Shown piece by piece: positions 1 through 8,815 of a stretch of DNA of 64,000 nt. The stretch is from positions 1,612,001 to 1,676,000 of the forward strand of contig NZ_CP121660.1 in NCBI RefSeq assembly GCF_029714365.1. The letters are read 5' to 3'. The first letter of the stretch is position 1. Each line of letters opens with the position of its first letter. The translations under genes and the position numbers were made by a program. The DNA comes from Sinorhizobium terangae. Lineage in GTDB: Bacteria > Pseudomonadota > Alphaproteobacteria > Rhizobiales > Rhizobiaceae. The notes under the pieces were generated by a model. It was not told the DNA's origin and did no database searches. It saw only the letters and a list, made by a program, of their open reading frames with translations.

Positions 1-671
1 TGTGCCGGACGTTGGCCGTGGCGACCGAGCGCGGAAAGCAGTTGCTCGGTCGGGCTGCCTGGCGGCACGCCATAGCCGTGCGGCACGATGCTCTGGAATT
101 TGTACCGGCCATTTTCGTCGGTGACGATCGTGCGGCGCATGTTGAACGGCGCCTGCTTTCCCGTCGGATCGAAGTGCGAGTAGAAGCCGCGGGTGTCACA
201 GTGCCACACTTCCACCGTGGCGCCCGACAGCGGCTTGCCGTCGGCATCATGGACGGTGCCGTGCATAATGAGCGTGTGACCGTGAGCATCGGTGCCGTCG
301 TCGAGTCGCGCAAAGCCTTCCGAGACGGGCGCGCCTGCCACATAGAGCGGCCCCTCGATCGTGCGCGGGGTCGGGTTGTCGATGCCGAGAGCCTCGTCGA
401 TGGCGTCGAGACGCTCGTCGAGGAAATGGTCGAGACCGAGGCCGGGCGAGATCAGGCCGGCCTGGCCGGCCGCGCCGATCTCGTTGAGCCAGGCGATCCC
501 GGTCCAGTATTCGTCGGGGGTGATGTCGAGATCGTCGATTGCCTTGAACAGGTCTGACATGATCCGATGAACGATCTCTTTTACGCGCGGATTGCCGCCG
601 GTCTTGTCCAAACCGCTGAGGACCTTGAGAAAGTCCTGGATCTCCGGCTTGTCGAAAATCTTCACGTTCAT
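1..671 (-). CDS. catA: Catechol 1,2-dioxygenase, C-terminus outside window
   Basis: Intradiol ring-cleavage dioxygenase that would convert catechol to cis,cis-muconate with non-haem Fe(III). The N-terminal dioxygenase helical region is visible (MNVKIFDKPEIQDFLKVLSG, then a segment with YWTGIAWLNEIG), followed by the start of the catalytic beta-sandwich with GPLYVAGAPVSEG, LSGATVEVWHCDTRGFYSHFD and RRTIVTDENGRYKFQSI. The last metal ligands lie beyond the left edge. It is the third gene of catB-catC-catA, 74 bases after catC, and starts at ATG 671 behind a purine-rich site. A hydroxyquinol or chlorocatechol dioxygenase is the alternative; the catBC neighbours favour catechol. Confidence 0.9.
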   Translation of the reverse strand, partial: MNVKIFDKPEIQDFLKVLSGLDKTGGNPRVKEIVHRIMSDLFKAIDDLDITPDEYWTGIAWLNEIGAAGQAGLISPGLGLDHFLDERLDAIDEALGIDNPTPRTIEGPLYVAGAPVSEGFARLDDGTDAHGHTLIMHGTVHDADGKPLSGATVEVWHCDTRGFYSHFDPTGKQAPFNMRRTIVTDENGRYKFQSIVPHGYGVPPGSPTEQLLSALGRHGQRPA

Positions 672-745
672 GTTGATTCCTCCACTTTGATTGCTTTGAA
701 ACTGCGCCGGTTCCCGTCCTCCCGGGAGCACCGGTGACGATGGCA

Positions 746-1036
746 TCAGCTGTCGTCCTCACGGATCGCGGAGGGATGCCGCAGAAGCGGCGTCACCTCG
801 ATGTCCATGAGTTTGAACAGCGGAAGTCCCGAGAGAACCTCGTGCAATTCCGCATTGTCCCTGACGTCAAAGACGCTGTAGTTCGCGTACTGACCGGCGA
901 TCCGCCAGATATGCCGCCACTTGCCGCTGCGCTGCAGTTCCTGCGCGTAGGCTTTTTCCCGGGCAATGATCTCTGCCGCTGCGTCTGAGGGCAGATCATG
1001 GGGAATGCGAACGTCCATCCGTACATGAAACAGCAT
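746..1036 (-). CDS. catC: Muconolactone delta-isomerase
   Basis: Small cytoplasmic enzyme that converts muconolactone to beta-ketoadipate enol-lactone in the catechol branch of the beta-ketoadipate pathway. The 96-residue length and the opening MLFHVRMDVRIPHDLPSDAA are typical of the family, as is the WRHIWRIAGQYANYSVFDV core. The start is the ATG at 1036, not the in-frame codon upstream: it gives the family N-terminus and has a GGGGTGAG site just before it. It begins 4 bases after the catB stop, so the two are almost certainly cotranscribed and probably translationally coupled. Confidence 0.94.
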   Translation of the reverse strand: MLFHVRMDVRIPHDLPSDAAAEIIAREKAYAQELQRSGKWRHIWRIAGQYANYSVFDVRDNAELHEVLSGLPLFKLMDIEVTPLLRHPSAIREDDS

Positions 1037-1040
1037 GATC

Positions 1041-2192
1041 TCACCCCACCACACGCAAGGTCGAAGCTTGCTTGCCGTCCCTGCGGAAACGATCGACGGC
1101 TTCCTCGGAAAGCATCACGCCGAGCCCGGGACCCGATGGCAATCGCAGCTCGAAGTTCTCGAAGCGCAGCGGCTCCTCCAGGAGTTCCTCGGTCAGAAGC
1201 AGCGGACCGAAGAACTCGGTGCCCCATTCCAGCTCCTTGACCGTCGCCATCAACTGGGATGCGGCAATCGTGCCGATCGGCCCCTCCAGCATGGTGCCGC
1301 CGTAAATGCTGACGCCCGCGGCTTCCGCGATCGCGATCACCCGGGCGGCGGCAAACAACCCTCCCGCCTGCTCGATCTTGATCGAGAACACGTCGGCAGC
1401 CCGCGCAGTCGCGGCCTCAAGCGCGCTTTCCGGTCCAATCAGAACTTCGTCGGCCATGATGGCGATTGGGGAAGCCCGCCGCAGCCGGGCGAGCGCTGTG
1501 ATCCCCGGCACCGGTTGTTCGACCAGCACGCAGCCGGCGTCAGCCAGAGCTTGGATGGCATTGCGCGCTTCCCGCTCCCGCCACGCCATGTTCACGTCGA
1601 CCCGGATGGAAGCCAGGTCCGGTAGTGCCTTGCGGATCGCGCCCACATGGCGGACATCCTCTTCGATCGATTTCACGCCGATCTTCAGCTTGAAGTCCTT
1701 GTGGCGCTGCCGGCTGAGCATGGCTTGCGCCTCGTCGATGTCCTTGGCCGTGTCGCCGGAGGCGAGCGTCCAAGCGATCGGCAGGCTGTCGCGGCGCCGG
1801 CCACCGAGCAGTTCCGACATCGGCAGACCGAGGCGGCGCGCATGACAATCGAGCAGGGCCGCCTCGACCGCGCATTTGGCGAAGTGATTTCCCTTTACCG
1901 CTTTGACGACTACGTCCATGGCTGCCTGGATGCGCGTCGCGTCACGGCCGATCAGCAGCGGCGCGATATACTCGTCGATCGTCAATTTCATGCCTTCCGG
2001 GCTTTCAGCCCCGTAGGCGAGCCCGCCGATCGTCGTCCCCTCTCCGAGCCCTTCGAAGCCGTCGGAGCAGTGGACGCGGACGATGGTCATGCTCTGCCGG
2101 TTCATGGTGACCATCGACAGCCGATGCGGCCGGATGGTGGGCAGATCGAGTATAATTGTTTCGATCGCGCTGATGCGGATTGCCGTAGACAC
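1041..2192 (-). CDS. catB: Muconate cycloisomerase
   Basis: Enolase-superfamily lactonising enzyme (383 aa) that converts cis,cis-muconate to muconolactone. An N-terminal capping domain (residues 1-130) precedes a TIM-barrel with the general-base KxK motif (FKLKIG near residue 170), metal ligands in RVDVNMAW, VEQP and MADEVLIG, and the IKIEQAGG segment. The start is GTG at 2192, 7 bases after a strong GGGAGGAA site. It leads the catBCA operon and diverges from catR over a 95-base gap carrying a LysR box. No catD or pcaIJ is in view, so the lower pathway must be elsewhere. Confidence 0.93.
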   Translation of the reverse strand: MSTAIRISAIETIILDLPTIRPHRLSMVTMNRQSMTIVRVHCSDGFEGLGEGTTIGGLAYGAESPEGMKLTIDEYIAPLLIGRDATRIQAAMDVVVKAVKGNHFAKCAVEAALLDCHARRLGLPMSELLGGRRRDSLPIAWTLASGDTAKDIDEAQAMLSRQRHKDFKLKIGVKSIEEDVRHVGAIRKALPDLASIRVDVNMAWREREARNAIQALADAGCVLVEQPVPGITALARLRRASPIAIMADEVLIGPESALEAATARAADVFSIKIEQAGGLFAAARVIAIAEAAGVSIYGGTMLEGPIGTIAASQLMATVKELEWGTEFFGPLLLTEELLEEPLRFENFELRLPSGPGLGVMLSEEAVDRFRRDGKQASTLRVVG

Positions 2193-2268
2193 GAGGCTTT
2201 CCTCCCTTGATTACGAGGAAATTAGCGTCCACTTTAAAACCAGTCCAAAACTATAAAAGTTGAATTTG

Positions 2269-2283
2269 ATACCTAAAAGGTAT
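2269..2283. promoter_or_regulatory. LysR-type (CatR) binding box between catB and catR
   Basis: A perfect 5-5-5 inverted repeat, ATACC-TAAAA-GGTAT, contains the LysR signature T-N11-A (T2270 to A2282). It lies in the only gap between divergent catR and catB, and overlaps the ribosome-binding region of catR, which would suit autorepression. CatR regulators are known to bind such boxes and activate catBC with muconate as inducer; binding here is inferred. Confidence 0.7.
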
Positions 2284-2287
2284 GCTC

Positions 2288-3220
2288 ATGGAACTGAGGC
2301 AGCTGCGTTATTTTCTCGCCGTCGCGCGCGAGCGGAACTTCTCGCGTGCTGCAGAGATCCTGCATATTGCCCAGCCGCCCCTCAGCCGGCAGATACAGCA
2401 ACTGGAAGACGAACTCGGCGTTCTGCTTATCGACCGCTCGAACCGACCGCTCGATTTGACGGAGGCTGGCCGCTTCTTCTACGAGCAGGCCGGACAGATC
2501 ATTGCTCGCATCGAAAATATGCGCGAGCAGACGCGCAAGATCGGCTTATCTCGTCGGGAGCGCTACGTCATTGGCTGCGTCGGCTCGACGCTCTATGGCG
2601 GTATACCGGACCTCGTCCGCCGCATGCGCGAGCGCTGGCCGGATCTCGACATCGAGATCCGGGAAATGATGTCGACCGAGCAGGTCACCGCTCTCAAGGA
2701 GAGGCGGATCGATGTCGGCTTCGGCAGGGTCCGCCTCAACGACAGGGAAGTCGAGAGGCTGACGCTTCGGGAGGAACGACTGGTGGTCGCCTTTCCAAAG
2801 GGGCATCCAAAATCGCTCTCCACCGAACCGATCGGCCTTGCCGAACTGGAGGGGGAACCGCTGGTCGTCTATCCGTCGGCGCCGCGGCCGAGCTTTGCCG
2901 ACGAGGTCCTCAGCATGTTGAGCGAGCAAGGCATTTCTCCTGGCAGCGTGGAAGAGGTCCGTGAAATCCAGACGGCGCTGGGCATCGTGGCGGCCGGTAT
3001 GAGCTTGTGCATCATTCCCACAGCCTCTCAGCGGCAAAGACCCGACGACGTCTGTTACCGCGTCATAAAAGATGAGAAGGCCACCTCGCCGATCATCATG
3101 AGTTTTAGGCGCGACGATGCAAAAGGAAGGATCGAAGAGATCAAGCAGCTCATTCGCGAGATGTACGCCGACAACCCGCCGTGGCTGCAACTGTCCAACG
3201 TGCAACTTGACGGGGCCTGA
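2288..3220 (+). CDS. catR: LysR-type regulator of catechol degradation
   Basis: LysR regulator of about 310 residues. The winged HTH is at the N-terminus (MELRQLRYFLAVARERNFSRAAEILHIAQPPLSRQIQQLEDELG), followed by an inducer-binding domain with QRQRPDDVCYRVI near the C-terminus. The ATG at 2288 is preferred over 2282, because AAAGG at 2276-2280 is 7 bases away and the resulting MELRQLRYF opening is typical of CatR and BenM proteins. It faces catB across a T-N11-A box. By analogy it would activate catBCA with cis,cis-muconate as coinducer. Confidence 0.88.
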   Translation: MELRQLRYFLAVARERNFSRAAEILHIAQPPLSRQIQQLEDELGVLLIDRSNRPLDLTEAGRFFYEQAGQIIARIENMREQTRKIGLSRRERYVIGCVGSTLYGGIPDLVRRMRERWPDLDIEIREMMSTEQVTALKERRIDVGFGRVRLNDREVERLTLREERLVVAFPKGHPKSLSTEPIGLAELEGEPLVVYPSAPRPSFADEVLSMLSEQGISPGSVEEVREIQTALGIVAAGMSLCIIPTASQRQRPDDVCYRVIKDEKATSPIIMSFRRDDAKGRIEEIKQLIREMYADNPPWLQLSNVQLDGA

Positions 3221-3276
3221 GTTTCCCTCGAATCTTCGGCCGCACTGCAGACAGCCAAAGATAGCCTCGTATGCGA

Positions 3277-3303
3277 CCCTCTGGAACGCGAAAGATCGAC
3301 CCA
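3277..3303 (+). repeat. Left copy of a direct repeat flanking the cyclase gene
   Basis: The block ends in GAAAGATCGACCCA and starts with CCCTCTG. A second copy in the same orientation lies at 5344-5372, on the other side of the cyclase gene. The rest of the 303-base gap 3221-3523 shows no convincing gene. Confidence 0.55.
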
Positions 3304-3523
3304 ATGCGGAAGCTTCCCGGCAGCGCCAGCGATGTCCGGTGTTGGACGCGAGGCGGCCGCTGCACGAAAGGCCCTACGCAATTCACCCTGATCTCAGTTT
3401 ACGTTTGAGCCCAAAGTAATCGGCATAATGGCGGATGTTGCGTCGAGCTACAGTCGGACTTTCAATTCGTATACAGTTGGACTGCTCGGGCTGAGCGTCG
3501 CGAGTGACATTGGAGGTTAAGAC

Positions 3524-5268
3524 GTGGAGCGCAGGCTGGCGACTATACTCGCGGCCGACGTTGTCGGTTACAGCCGGCTAATGGAGCTCGACGAGGAGCG
3601 TACCTATAGTGCACTGCGCGTTTGCCGGGCCGTCATCGAACGTCTGATTGAGAACCACGGCGGCAGGGTCTTCGGCGGTGCGGGCGACAGCCTAATTGCT
3701 GAGTTCGTCAGCCCTGTCGAGGCGGTGCGGGCTGCGTTTGAGGTCCAGCATAAACTCGCATCGATGTCGTTCGACCTTCCGGAAGGCCAGAGGATGCAGT
3801 ACCGGATCGGATCAATCTCGGCGACGTCATGATCGATCGCGAAGATCTTTTTGGCGACGGCGTCAACGTCGCCGCGCGCCTTGAGGCCCTCGCCGAGCCC
3901 GGCGGCATTTGCATATCGGGGAATGTTCATGAATGCGTAGACGGCAAATTGCGGTTCGGATTCGACGATCTCGGATTTCGAGAGCTCAAGAATATCATCC
4001 GGCCGATCCGGGTGTTTCAGGCGCGACTGAGCACAACCGCGCAGGCGAAGCTGCCGTCCCCGCGACCTTCGAGCAACAAGCCGTCGATTGCCGTCCTGCC
4101 TTTCGAAAATATGAGCGCAGATCCTGCCCAAGTCTATTTCAGCGACGGCATCACCGAGGACATCATTACGGAACTGGCCCGCTTCCAGCAGTTGCTCGTG
4201 ATCGCGCGCCACTCCTCTTTTCATTACCGGGACAAAGCCGCCGATGTCCTGCGGATCGGAAGGGAACTGAATGCGCGGTACGTGGTTGAAGGGAGCGTTC
4301 GACGAAGCGGGGATCGAATTCGCATCTCGGCGCAGCTGATCGATACCGTCACAGGCACTCACGTCTGGGGCGAGCGCTACGATAGCAAATTGACAGAACT
4401 GTTCTCGGTTCAAGATGAGGTGACGAAAAGGATCGTCGCCGCCCTAGCTGTGCGCGTGGAGGAGGAGGATTGGGCGAAAGCCCGCCGCAAGCCCCCGGAC
4501 AGCATGCGTGCTTACGACTTCTGGCTGCGCGGCAAACGCAGCCTCGATCTTTACACGCATGGGGGCAATCTCGAAGCACGCCAACTGTTTGAGAAAGCCC
4601 TGGAGACCGATCCGGATTACTCCCGCGCCCACGCAGGGCTAGCCGTTACCTATGATCGTGGCGGATTCTATTCGGCTTGGGATGTCGATCCGAAGGCGTC
4701 GCTTCAGAAGGCCGAGGACCATGCGAAGAAGGCTGTCTCCCTCGACGACACGGATCCCTTGCCGCACGTCGTTCTGGGCTGGGTGCATCTTGGACGCAGG
4801 GAATTTGACCAGGCCAAGGCGCACCTGGAGCGGGCCGTGGCCATCAATCCTAACGACGCGGACACGCTGGCAAAATCGGCTCTGGTCCTGGCATGGTCCG
4901 GCGAGGGAGCAGCGGTCATCGATTTAGCGCAGGCCGCCATACGGCTCAATCCGCATTTTCCCAGCTGGTATCAGTGTTTTCTGGCCGGTTGTCATCTTTG
5001 CGCCGGGGAATATCCGGAGGCTGTTGCCATTTGGGAACGAATGCCGGATGCAACCCCGGAGACGCGAGCGATGTTAGCCGCGGCCTGCGTTATTGTCGGC
5101 AGGCTGGAAGACGCACGGCGGCATATGGCGGAGTTCATCCGGACATATCCGCAGCACTTTGCCGGCAGGCCGAGCGCGCGCCGCGTCAGGCGTCTGTTCG
5201 CATTTCGACACGAGGCCGATGTTGATCGCCTAATTCAGGCGATGTGTACGGCCGGACTCCCAAGATAA
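3524..5268 (+). pseudogene. Class III adenylate cyclase with TolB-like and TPR domains, frameshifted
   Basis: Would make cAMP from ATP. The first part (MERRLATILAADVVGYSRLM to MQYRIG) is a class III cyclase domain. Its frame is lost at 3810/3811, where one base is missing from the expected codons for RIGINLGDVMIDREDLFGDGVNVAARLE. The second half is then in another frame to the stop at 5268. Restoring one base gives 581 residues: cyclase domain (1-170), a KPSIAVLPFENMS TolB/FlgO-like domain (about 185-310), and TPR helices to the end, the usual rhizobial layout. Either the gene is dead or this is a sequencing error. GTG at 3524 has a GGAGG upstream. No signal peptide is seen. Confidence 0.85.
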
Positions 5269-5343
5269 GTGACCGCGCGCTTTTGGCACTTCCGTCGCGT
5301 TCGTCGCAAGCGAAGGCAAGGCAGAAAACCACCCTCTGGAGCG

Positions 5344-5372
5344 CCCTCTGACGAACGTGAAAGATCGACCCA
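5344..5372 (+). repeat. Right copy of the direct repeat flanking the cyclase gene
   Basis: Same block as 3277-3303, identical over GAAAGATCGACCCA and over CCCTCTG, with a small insertion between. Apart from this repeat, no convincing gene is seen in 5269-5634. Confidence 0.55.
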
Positions 5373-5634
5373 AAGACGACTTTCGTAGATCGAACTGTGG
5401 AAAACCGCTGTGCGCCGATCCTCAGTCGTTCGGCAATCAAACCGACCTATCAGGGTATATTGACCCTGAGCTACCCCGATGGCCAAGTTCGACGGAGAGC
5501 GACCGGCGGGGGCCTGCTCATCGAACCTGCGGCAACCATGAGAACCGTGCTCAGTGCGAAACCGATACAGAATGCGGCTATGCGAAGCATCGATGTTTCC
5601 TCGAGTTCCAGAGTGTTGAAAGGGTGTCGCCTGT

Positions 5635-6480
5635 TCAGGCGGCCTTGTCGCGGCCAATCGCCTGGACCTTGTCCCAGACGCGTTCGGGCCGGGGAATCTC
5701 GAGGTCAAAAATGGTCTCAAACGTGTCCGCGAGATGGTCCGCGCTTGTGATGCGGTGTTCGCTAACACTGTTGGGCTTCACGGTGCGCAAGCAATCGTTC
5801 TGCAGGGCGACATAGCCGTCCGCGGTATGACGCAGGACTGCCAGCGTGTTTGTGAATGGCGACGCGGGGTCCCGGATCAACCAGGAATGCGTGCCGGCCA
5901 TGGCCGCCTCATCGCTGTGATCGGCCCGGAAATCGAAGCTGTGTGCGATGCCATGCACATGATTGTTGAAGCGCAGCCAGCCGTCCTCCGTCGGCATAAT
6001 CGAAAAATCGAAACCGCGCTGGCTGATCGGTCCGACAGCAAGCGGCACGGGTTCGACGATGGCGTCGGCGACGCCGACCTCGGCGAGATAGGGGCGGTCG
6101 AGATCGACACGCAGGGTCAGGTGATTGCCGATGGCGATGTCGCCCAGTTTTTCGCGGTCAACGCCACCGCAAAGACGGGTCACCCGGAAACCGAGCGCAT
6201 CAAGCACTGCGCCGAAGAGACCGTTCATCTCGTAGCACCAGCCGCCGCGCCTCCCCTCCACCATCTTGGCGAAGGCGGATGCCGGGGTGATCGAGGACGG
6301 CCATCCCATGAAGGCATCCAGCGCCTCCCAGGTGAAGGTCATGAGGTGAGCGCGGTGAAGTTTCGACAGGCCGTGAAGGTCGAGAGAAATCGGCCGGTCG
6401 ACCCGGATCCTTGCGAGATACGTGTCCAATTGGCTGGCTGTCAGGGTCATTCCGATTTCGTTTGAAGGCGCGTGTGTCAT
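5635..6480 (-). CDS. nat: Arylamine N-acetyltransferase
   Basis: Cytoplasmic enzyme of 281 residues that moves acetyl from acetyl-CoA to arylamines or hydrazines through a cysteine thioester. RGGWCYEMNGLFG places the nucleophile at Cys82 and GNHLTLRV the histidine at His120. The usual Asp of DVGFG is Glu134 here (EVGVAD), a substitution I recall from a Bacillus NAT. The start ATG at 6480 has AAAGGAGA upstream. It lies 70 bases after the cupin gene on the same strand, so the two are probably one operon facing the LysR gene at 7112. The substrate is unknown; detoxification of aromatic amines is the usual suggestion. Confidence 0.88.
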   Translation of the reverse strand: MTHAPSNEIGMTLTASQLDTYLARIRVDRPISLDLHGLSKLHRAHLMTFTWEALDAFMGWPSSITPASAFAKMVEGRRGGWCYEMNGLFGAVLDALGFRVTRLCGGVDREKLGDIAIGNHLTLRVDLDRPYLAEVGVADAIVEPVPLAVGPISQRGFDFSIMPTEDGWLRFNNHVHGIAHSFDFRADHSDEAAMAGTHSWLIRDPASPFTNTLAVLRHTADGYVALQNDCLRTVKPNSVSEHRITSADHLADTFETIFDLEIPRPERVWDKVQAIGRDKAA

Positions 6481-6550
6481 CCTTCGGTCTCCTTTCGATG
6501 GACCGTTGTTGTTGTCGGTGCTGTATTTCGGCGGGCGATGTGTCGCCGGA

Positions 6551-7012
6551 TCAGGCGACCTTGCGATCGTCGTCGGGCAGGAAGGTGAGGCCGAAATCCA
6601 TTGCGACGGAGGCGATCTGCTCGGGCGTTTCGGGCTTGCAGAGCTCGATGATCGGAAAGAAGTTCTCGAACCCGCCCGGCGTCACGACGACCATGAGGCA
6701 GCCTTCCGTCTCTCCGATGTTCCTGAACCGATGCGGCACGCCGCGCGGCAGCGCGATGCAGCCCCCCTCTGCCAGCTCGACATAGTCGCCGGCACACCAG
6801 AAGCCAAAGCAACCGGACAGGACGCGGAAGAACTCGTCCTCGCGCTCGTGCACATGAAGCGGCGGACCTTCCCCGGGCGGCACGATGGCCTCGAGCATGC
6901 CCAGCGCGCCGCCTGTGTTGGAGGCCATCATGCGTATGACGTGTTTGCCGAACGCCGCTGCCGGCGTTCCATGGCCCGGCGGCGATACCGCCGCATAGGT
7001 GAATGTCTTCAT
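6551..7012 (-). CDS. Cupin-domain protein
   Basis: A single-domain cupin of 153 residues. The first cupin motif is seen in PLHVHEREDEFFRVLSG (metal-binding His, His, Glu) and the second in PRGVPHRFRN. Such proteins are often isomerases, dioxygenases or quercetinase-like enzymes, but nothing here fixes the reaction. The start is ATG 7012, preceded by GGAGA; the upstream ATG at 7039 lacks a site. It precedes the NAT gene and diverges from a LysR gene. A paralogue with the same GGA.GM and PGGFE..F patterns is at 40391-40876. Confidence 0.82.
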   Translation of the reverse strand: MKTFTYAAVSPPGHGTPAAAFGKHVIRMMASNTGGALGMLEAIVPPGEGPPLHVHEREDEFFRVLSGCFGFWCAGDYVELAEGGCIALPRGVPHRFRNIGETEGCLMVVVTPGGFENFFPIIELCKPETPEQIASVAMDFGLTFLPDDDRKVA

Positions 7013-7071
7013 GTCGGGTCTCCTTCTGCTTGAGGACACCCATCGATTACTTTGTGCTCCGTCTCATGATA

Positions 7072-7110
7072 AGAGCGATGAATTGACATTATTGAACGGA
7101 TAATCGCTCT
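7072..7110. promoter_or_regulatory. Inverted repeat in the leader of the LysR gene
   Basis: AGAGCGAT at 7072-7079 pairs perfectly with ATCGCTCT at 7103-7110, which ends one base before the LysR start codon. The 23-base spacer is AT-rich. It could be the regulator's own operator, also serving the divergent cupin-NAT genes, or a leader hairpin hiding the start codon. Confidence 0.5.
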
Positions 7111-7111
7111 C

Positions 7112-8005
7112 ATGAAAACGCTGGATCCGCTTGACGGGATTGCCGCCTTTCTAACTGTTTCGACGCATCTCAGCTTCACTAAGGCGGCGGACGAACTCGG
7201 CATGTCGCGTGCGACGGTGGGAGCCCAGGTCAGGCAGCTCGAGGATCGCCTCGGCATCCGCCTCTTCCAGAGATCGACGCGCAAGATCGCCCTTACCGAG
7301 GCGGGCGCGGCCTACCGGGAAGCCCTTTCGGGTATCCTGCCGCAGATAAGGGAGGCGGAACGGGCGGCAACCTCGTTCCAGAAGGAAGCCGTCGGGCGGT
7401 TGCGGGTATCCGCGCCGCCCGACCTCGGGCATCTGGTGATCGTGCCGGCGGTTTCGGAGTTCCTCAAGCTCAACCCGGCTGTGTCCCTGGAACTGGACCT
7501 GTCGCATCGGGCCGTGAACCTGGTCGAGGATGGCTTCGACCTTGCAATTCGAGGCCGCCTCGAGGTCGATATCAATCTTATCACCCGGCAACTGGCGACA
7601 TCGTCAATCGTGATTTGCGCTTCGCCCGCCTATATTGCCGAACATGGTGCACCGGAGACGCCGCACGACCTCGCACACCATTCCTGTCTCCACTTCGCCG
7701 AACTAAGATGGGCGCGGATCTGGCCGTTCAGCAGGAACGGTGAGGAGTTTCGCATTCCAATCGTGCCTCGGCTGGAACTTAATCACAGCCTTGGCCTGCG
7801 CGACGCCGCCTTGCTGGGAGTCGGTATCGTCCTCCTGCCCGACTTTATCGTTGGCGAAGACCTCAGGCAGGGCCGGTTGATACGTCTTCTCCCCGATTGG
7901 CATATCAGCACGATACAGCTGCAAGCGGTCTATCCGGCCAATCGCCATATCGCGGTAAAGGTCCGACGCTTCGTCTCGTTCCTGGCAGGCAAACTGCGGT
8001 CGTAG
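7112..8005 (+). CDS. LysR-family transcriptional regulator
   Basis: A 297-residue LysR protein of the group that resembles CrgA and DsdC-like regulators. The HTH is at residues 15-60 (LSFTKAADELGMSRATVGAQVRQLEDRLGIRLFQRSTRKIALTEAG), followed by the substrate-binding domain (RLRVSAPPDLGHLVIVPAVSEFL, ending in RRFVSFLAGKL). It is divergent from the cupin-NAT pair and separated by 99 bases, so it most likely controls them and itself. The inducer cannot be told from sequence. Confidence 0.88.
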   Translation: MKTLDPLDGIAAFLTVSTHLSFTKAADELGMSRATVGAQVRQLEDRLGIRLFQRSTRKIALTEAGAAYREALSGILPQIREAERAATSFQKEAVGRLRVSAPPDLGHLVIVPAVSEFLKLNPAVSLELDLSHRAVNLVEDGFDLAIRGRLEVDINLITRQLATSSIVICASPAYIAEHGAPETPHDLAHHSCLHFAELRWARIWPFSRNGEEFRIPIVPRLELNHSLGLRDAALLGVGIVLLPDFIVGEDLRQGRLIRLLPDWHISTIQLQAVYPANRHIAVKVRRFVSFLAGKLRS

Positions 8006-8218
8006 ACGAGGCGAAAACCCGCACTCCGGATGAATGTGAGAATGAGCAGCAGCGACAGGAGGCTCTCACGAACGTCTACTTTGCGTCTGGTAAGACGCGC
8101 GGCGCTGTAGTGCCCAAGTGTCCGCTTAGGGCCGCAGTATCACTTCGAGGAAGATTATCATCGGCCCGCTTGAGGTTAAGCGCTGCGGCTGTGGAGGGTG
8201 GCTTTCGGGAGGAAAGCT

Positions 8219-8815
8219 ATGTCCAGTTGGAACTCCGGCCGCATCGTCGGTCAGAAGCCTCCATTGAAGCCGGAGGAGGTCTAGGCCATTCGAACTCGCC
8301 TCCAGATGCTGGGCGCGGTGCGTGACCTAGCGCTTTTCAATCTCGCTATCGACAGCAAATTGCGAGCTTGTGATCTCGTCGCGATCTCAGTTGCTGATGT
8401 GGCAATTTCCGGAAGGGTTCGCGACCGGGCGATCATTATCCAGAGGAAGACCAGCCGACCCGTGCAATTCGAACTGACCGACCAAACGCGGGAGGCTGTC
8501 GCTGCATGGATTGGAAGTCGCAGACTCGGTGAACGGGATTACTTGTTTCCCAGCCGCGTCCACGCATTGCCGCATCTCTCGACGCGGCAATATGGCAGGA
8601 TCGTCGAGCGGTGGGTGTCGAGCATCGGACTTGACCCCAAGCGCTACGGCACGCACTCGATGAGGAGAACCAAGGCGGCGCACATTTACAAGAAGACCGG
8701 CAACCTGCGCGCCGTCCAGCTCTTGCTAGGCCACACAAAACTGGAGAGCACCGTGCAGGACCTCGGGATCGAGGTCGATGACGCCCTAGCCATCTCTGAA
8801 CAAGTTGAGTTGTAG
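8219..8815 (+). pseudogene. Tyrosine recombinase (phage-type integrase), inactivated
   Basis: A short rhizobial integrase of about 198 codons, preceded by AGGAAAG. Its frame starts at ATG 8219 (MSSWNSGRIVGQKPPLKPEEV) but has an in-frame TAG at 8282-8284, codon 22, where relatives read Trp. Reading resumes in the same frame (AIRTRLQMLGAVRDLALFNLAIDSKLRACDLV). Catalytic Arg and the HSMRRTKA box remain. However the Tyr of the expected LESTVRYLGIEVDDA is replaced: the sequence reads TVQDLGIEVDDA, with GAC at 8759-8761. Two lesions make loss of recombinase activity likely. No attachment site was found. Confidence 0.85.
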
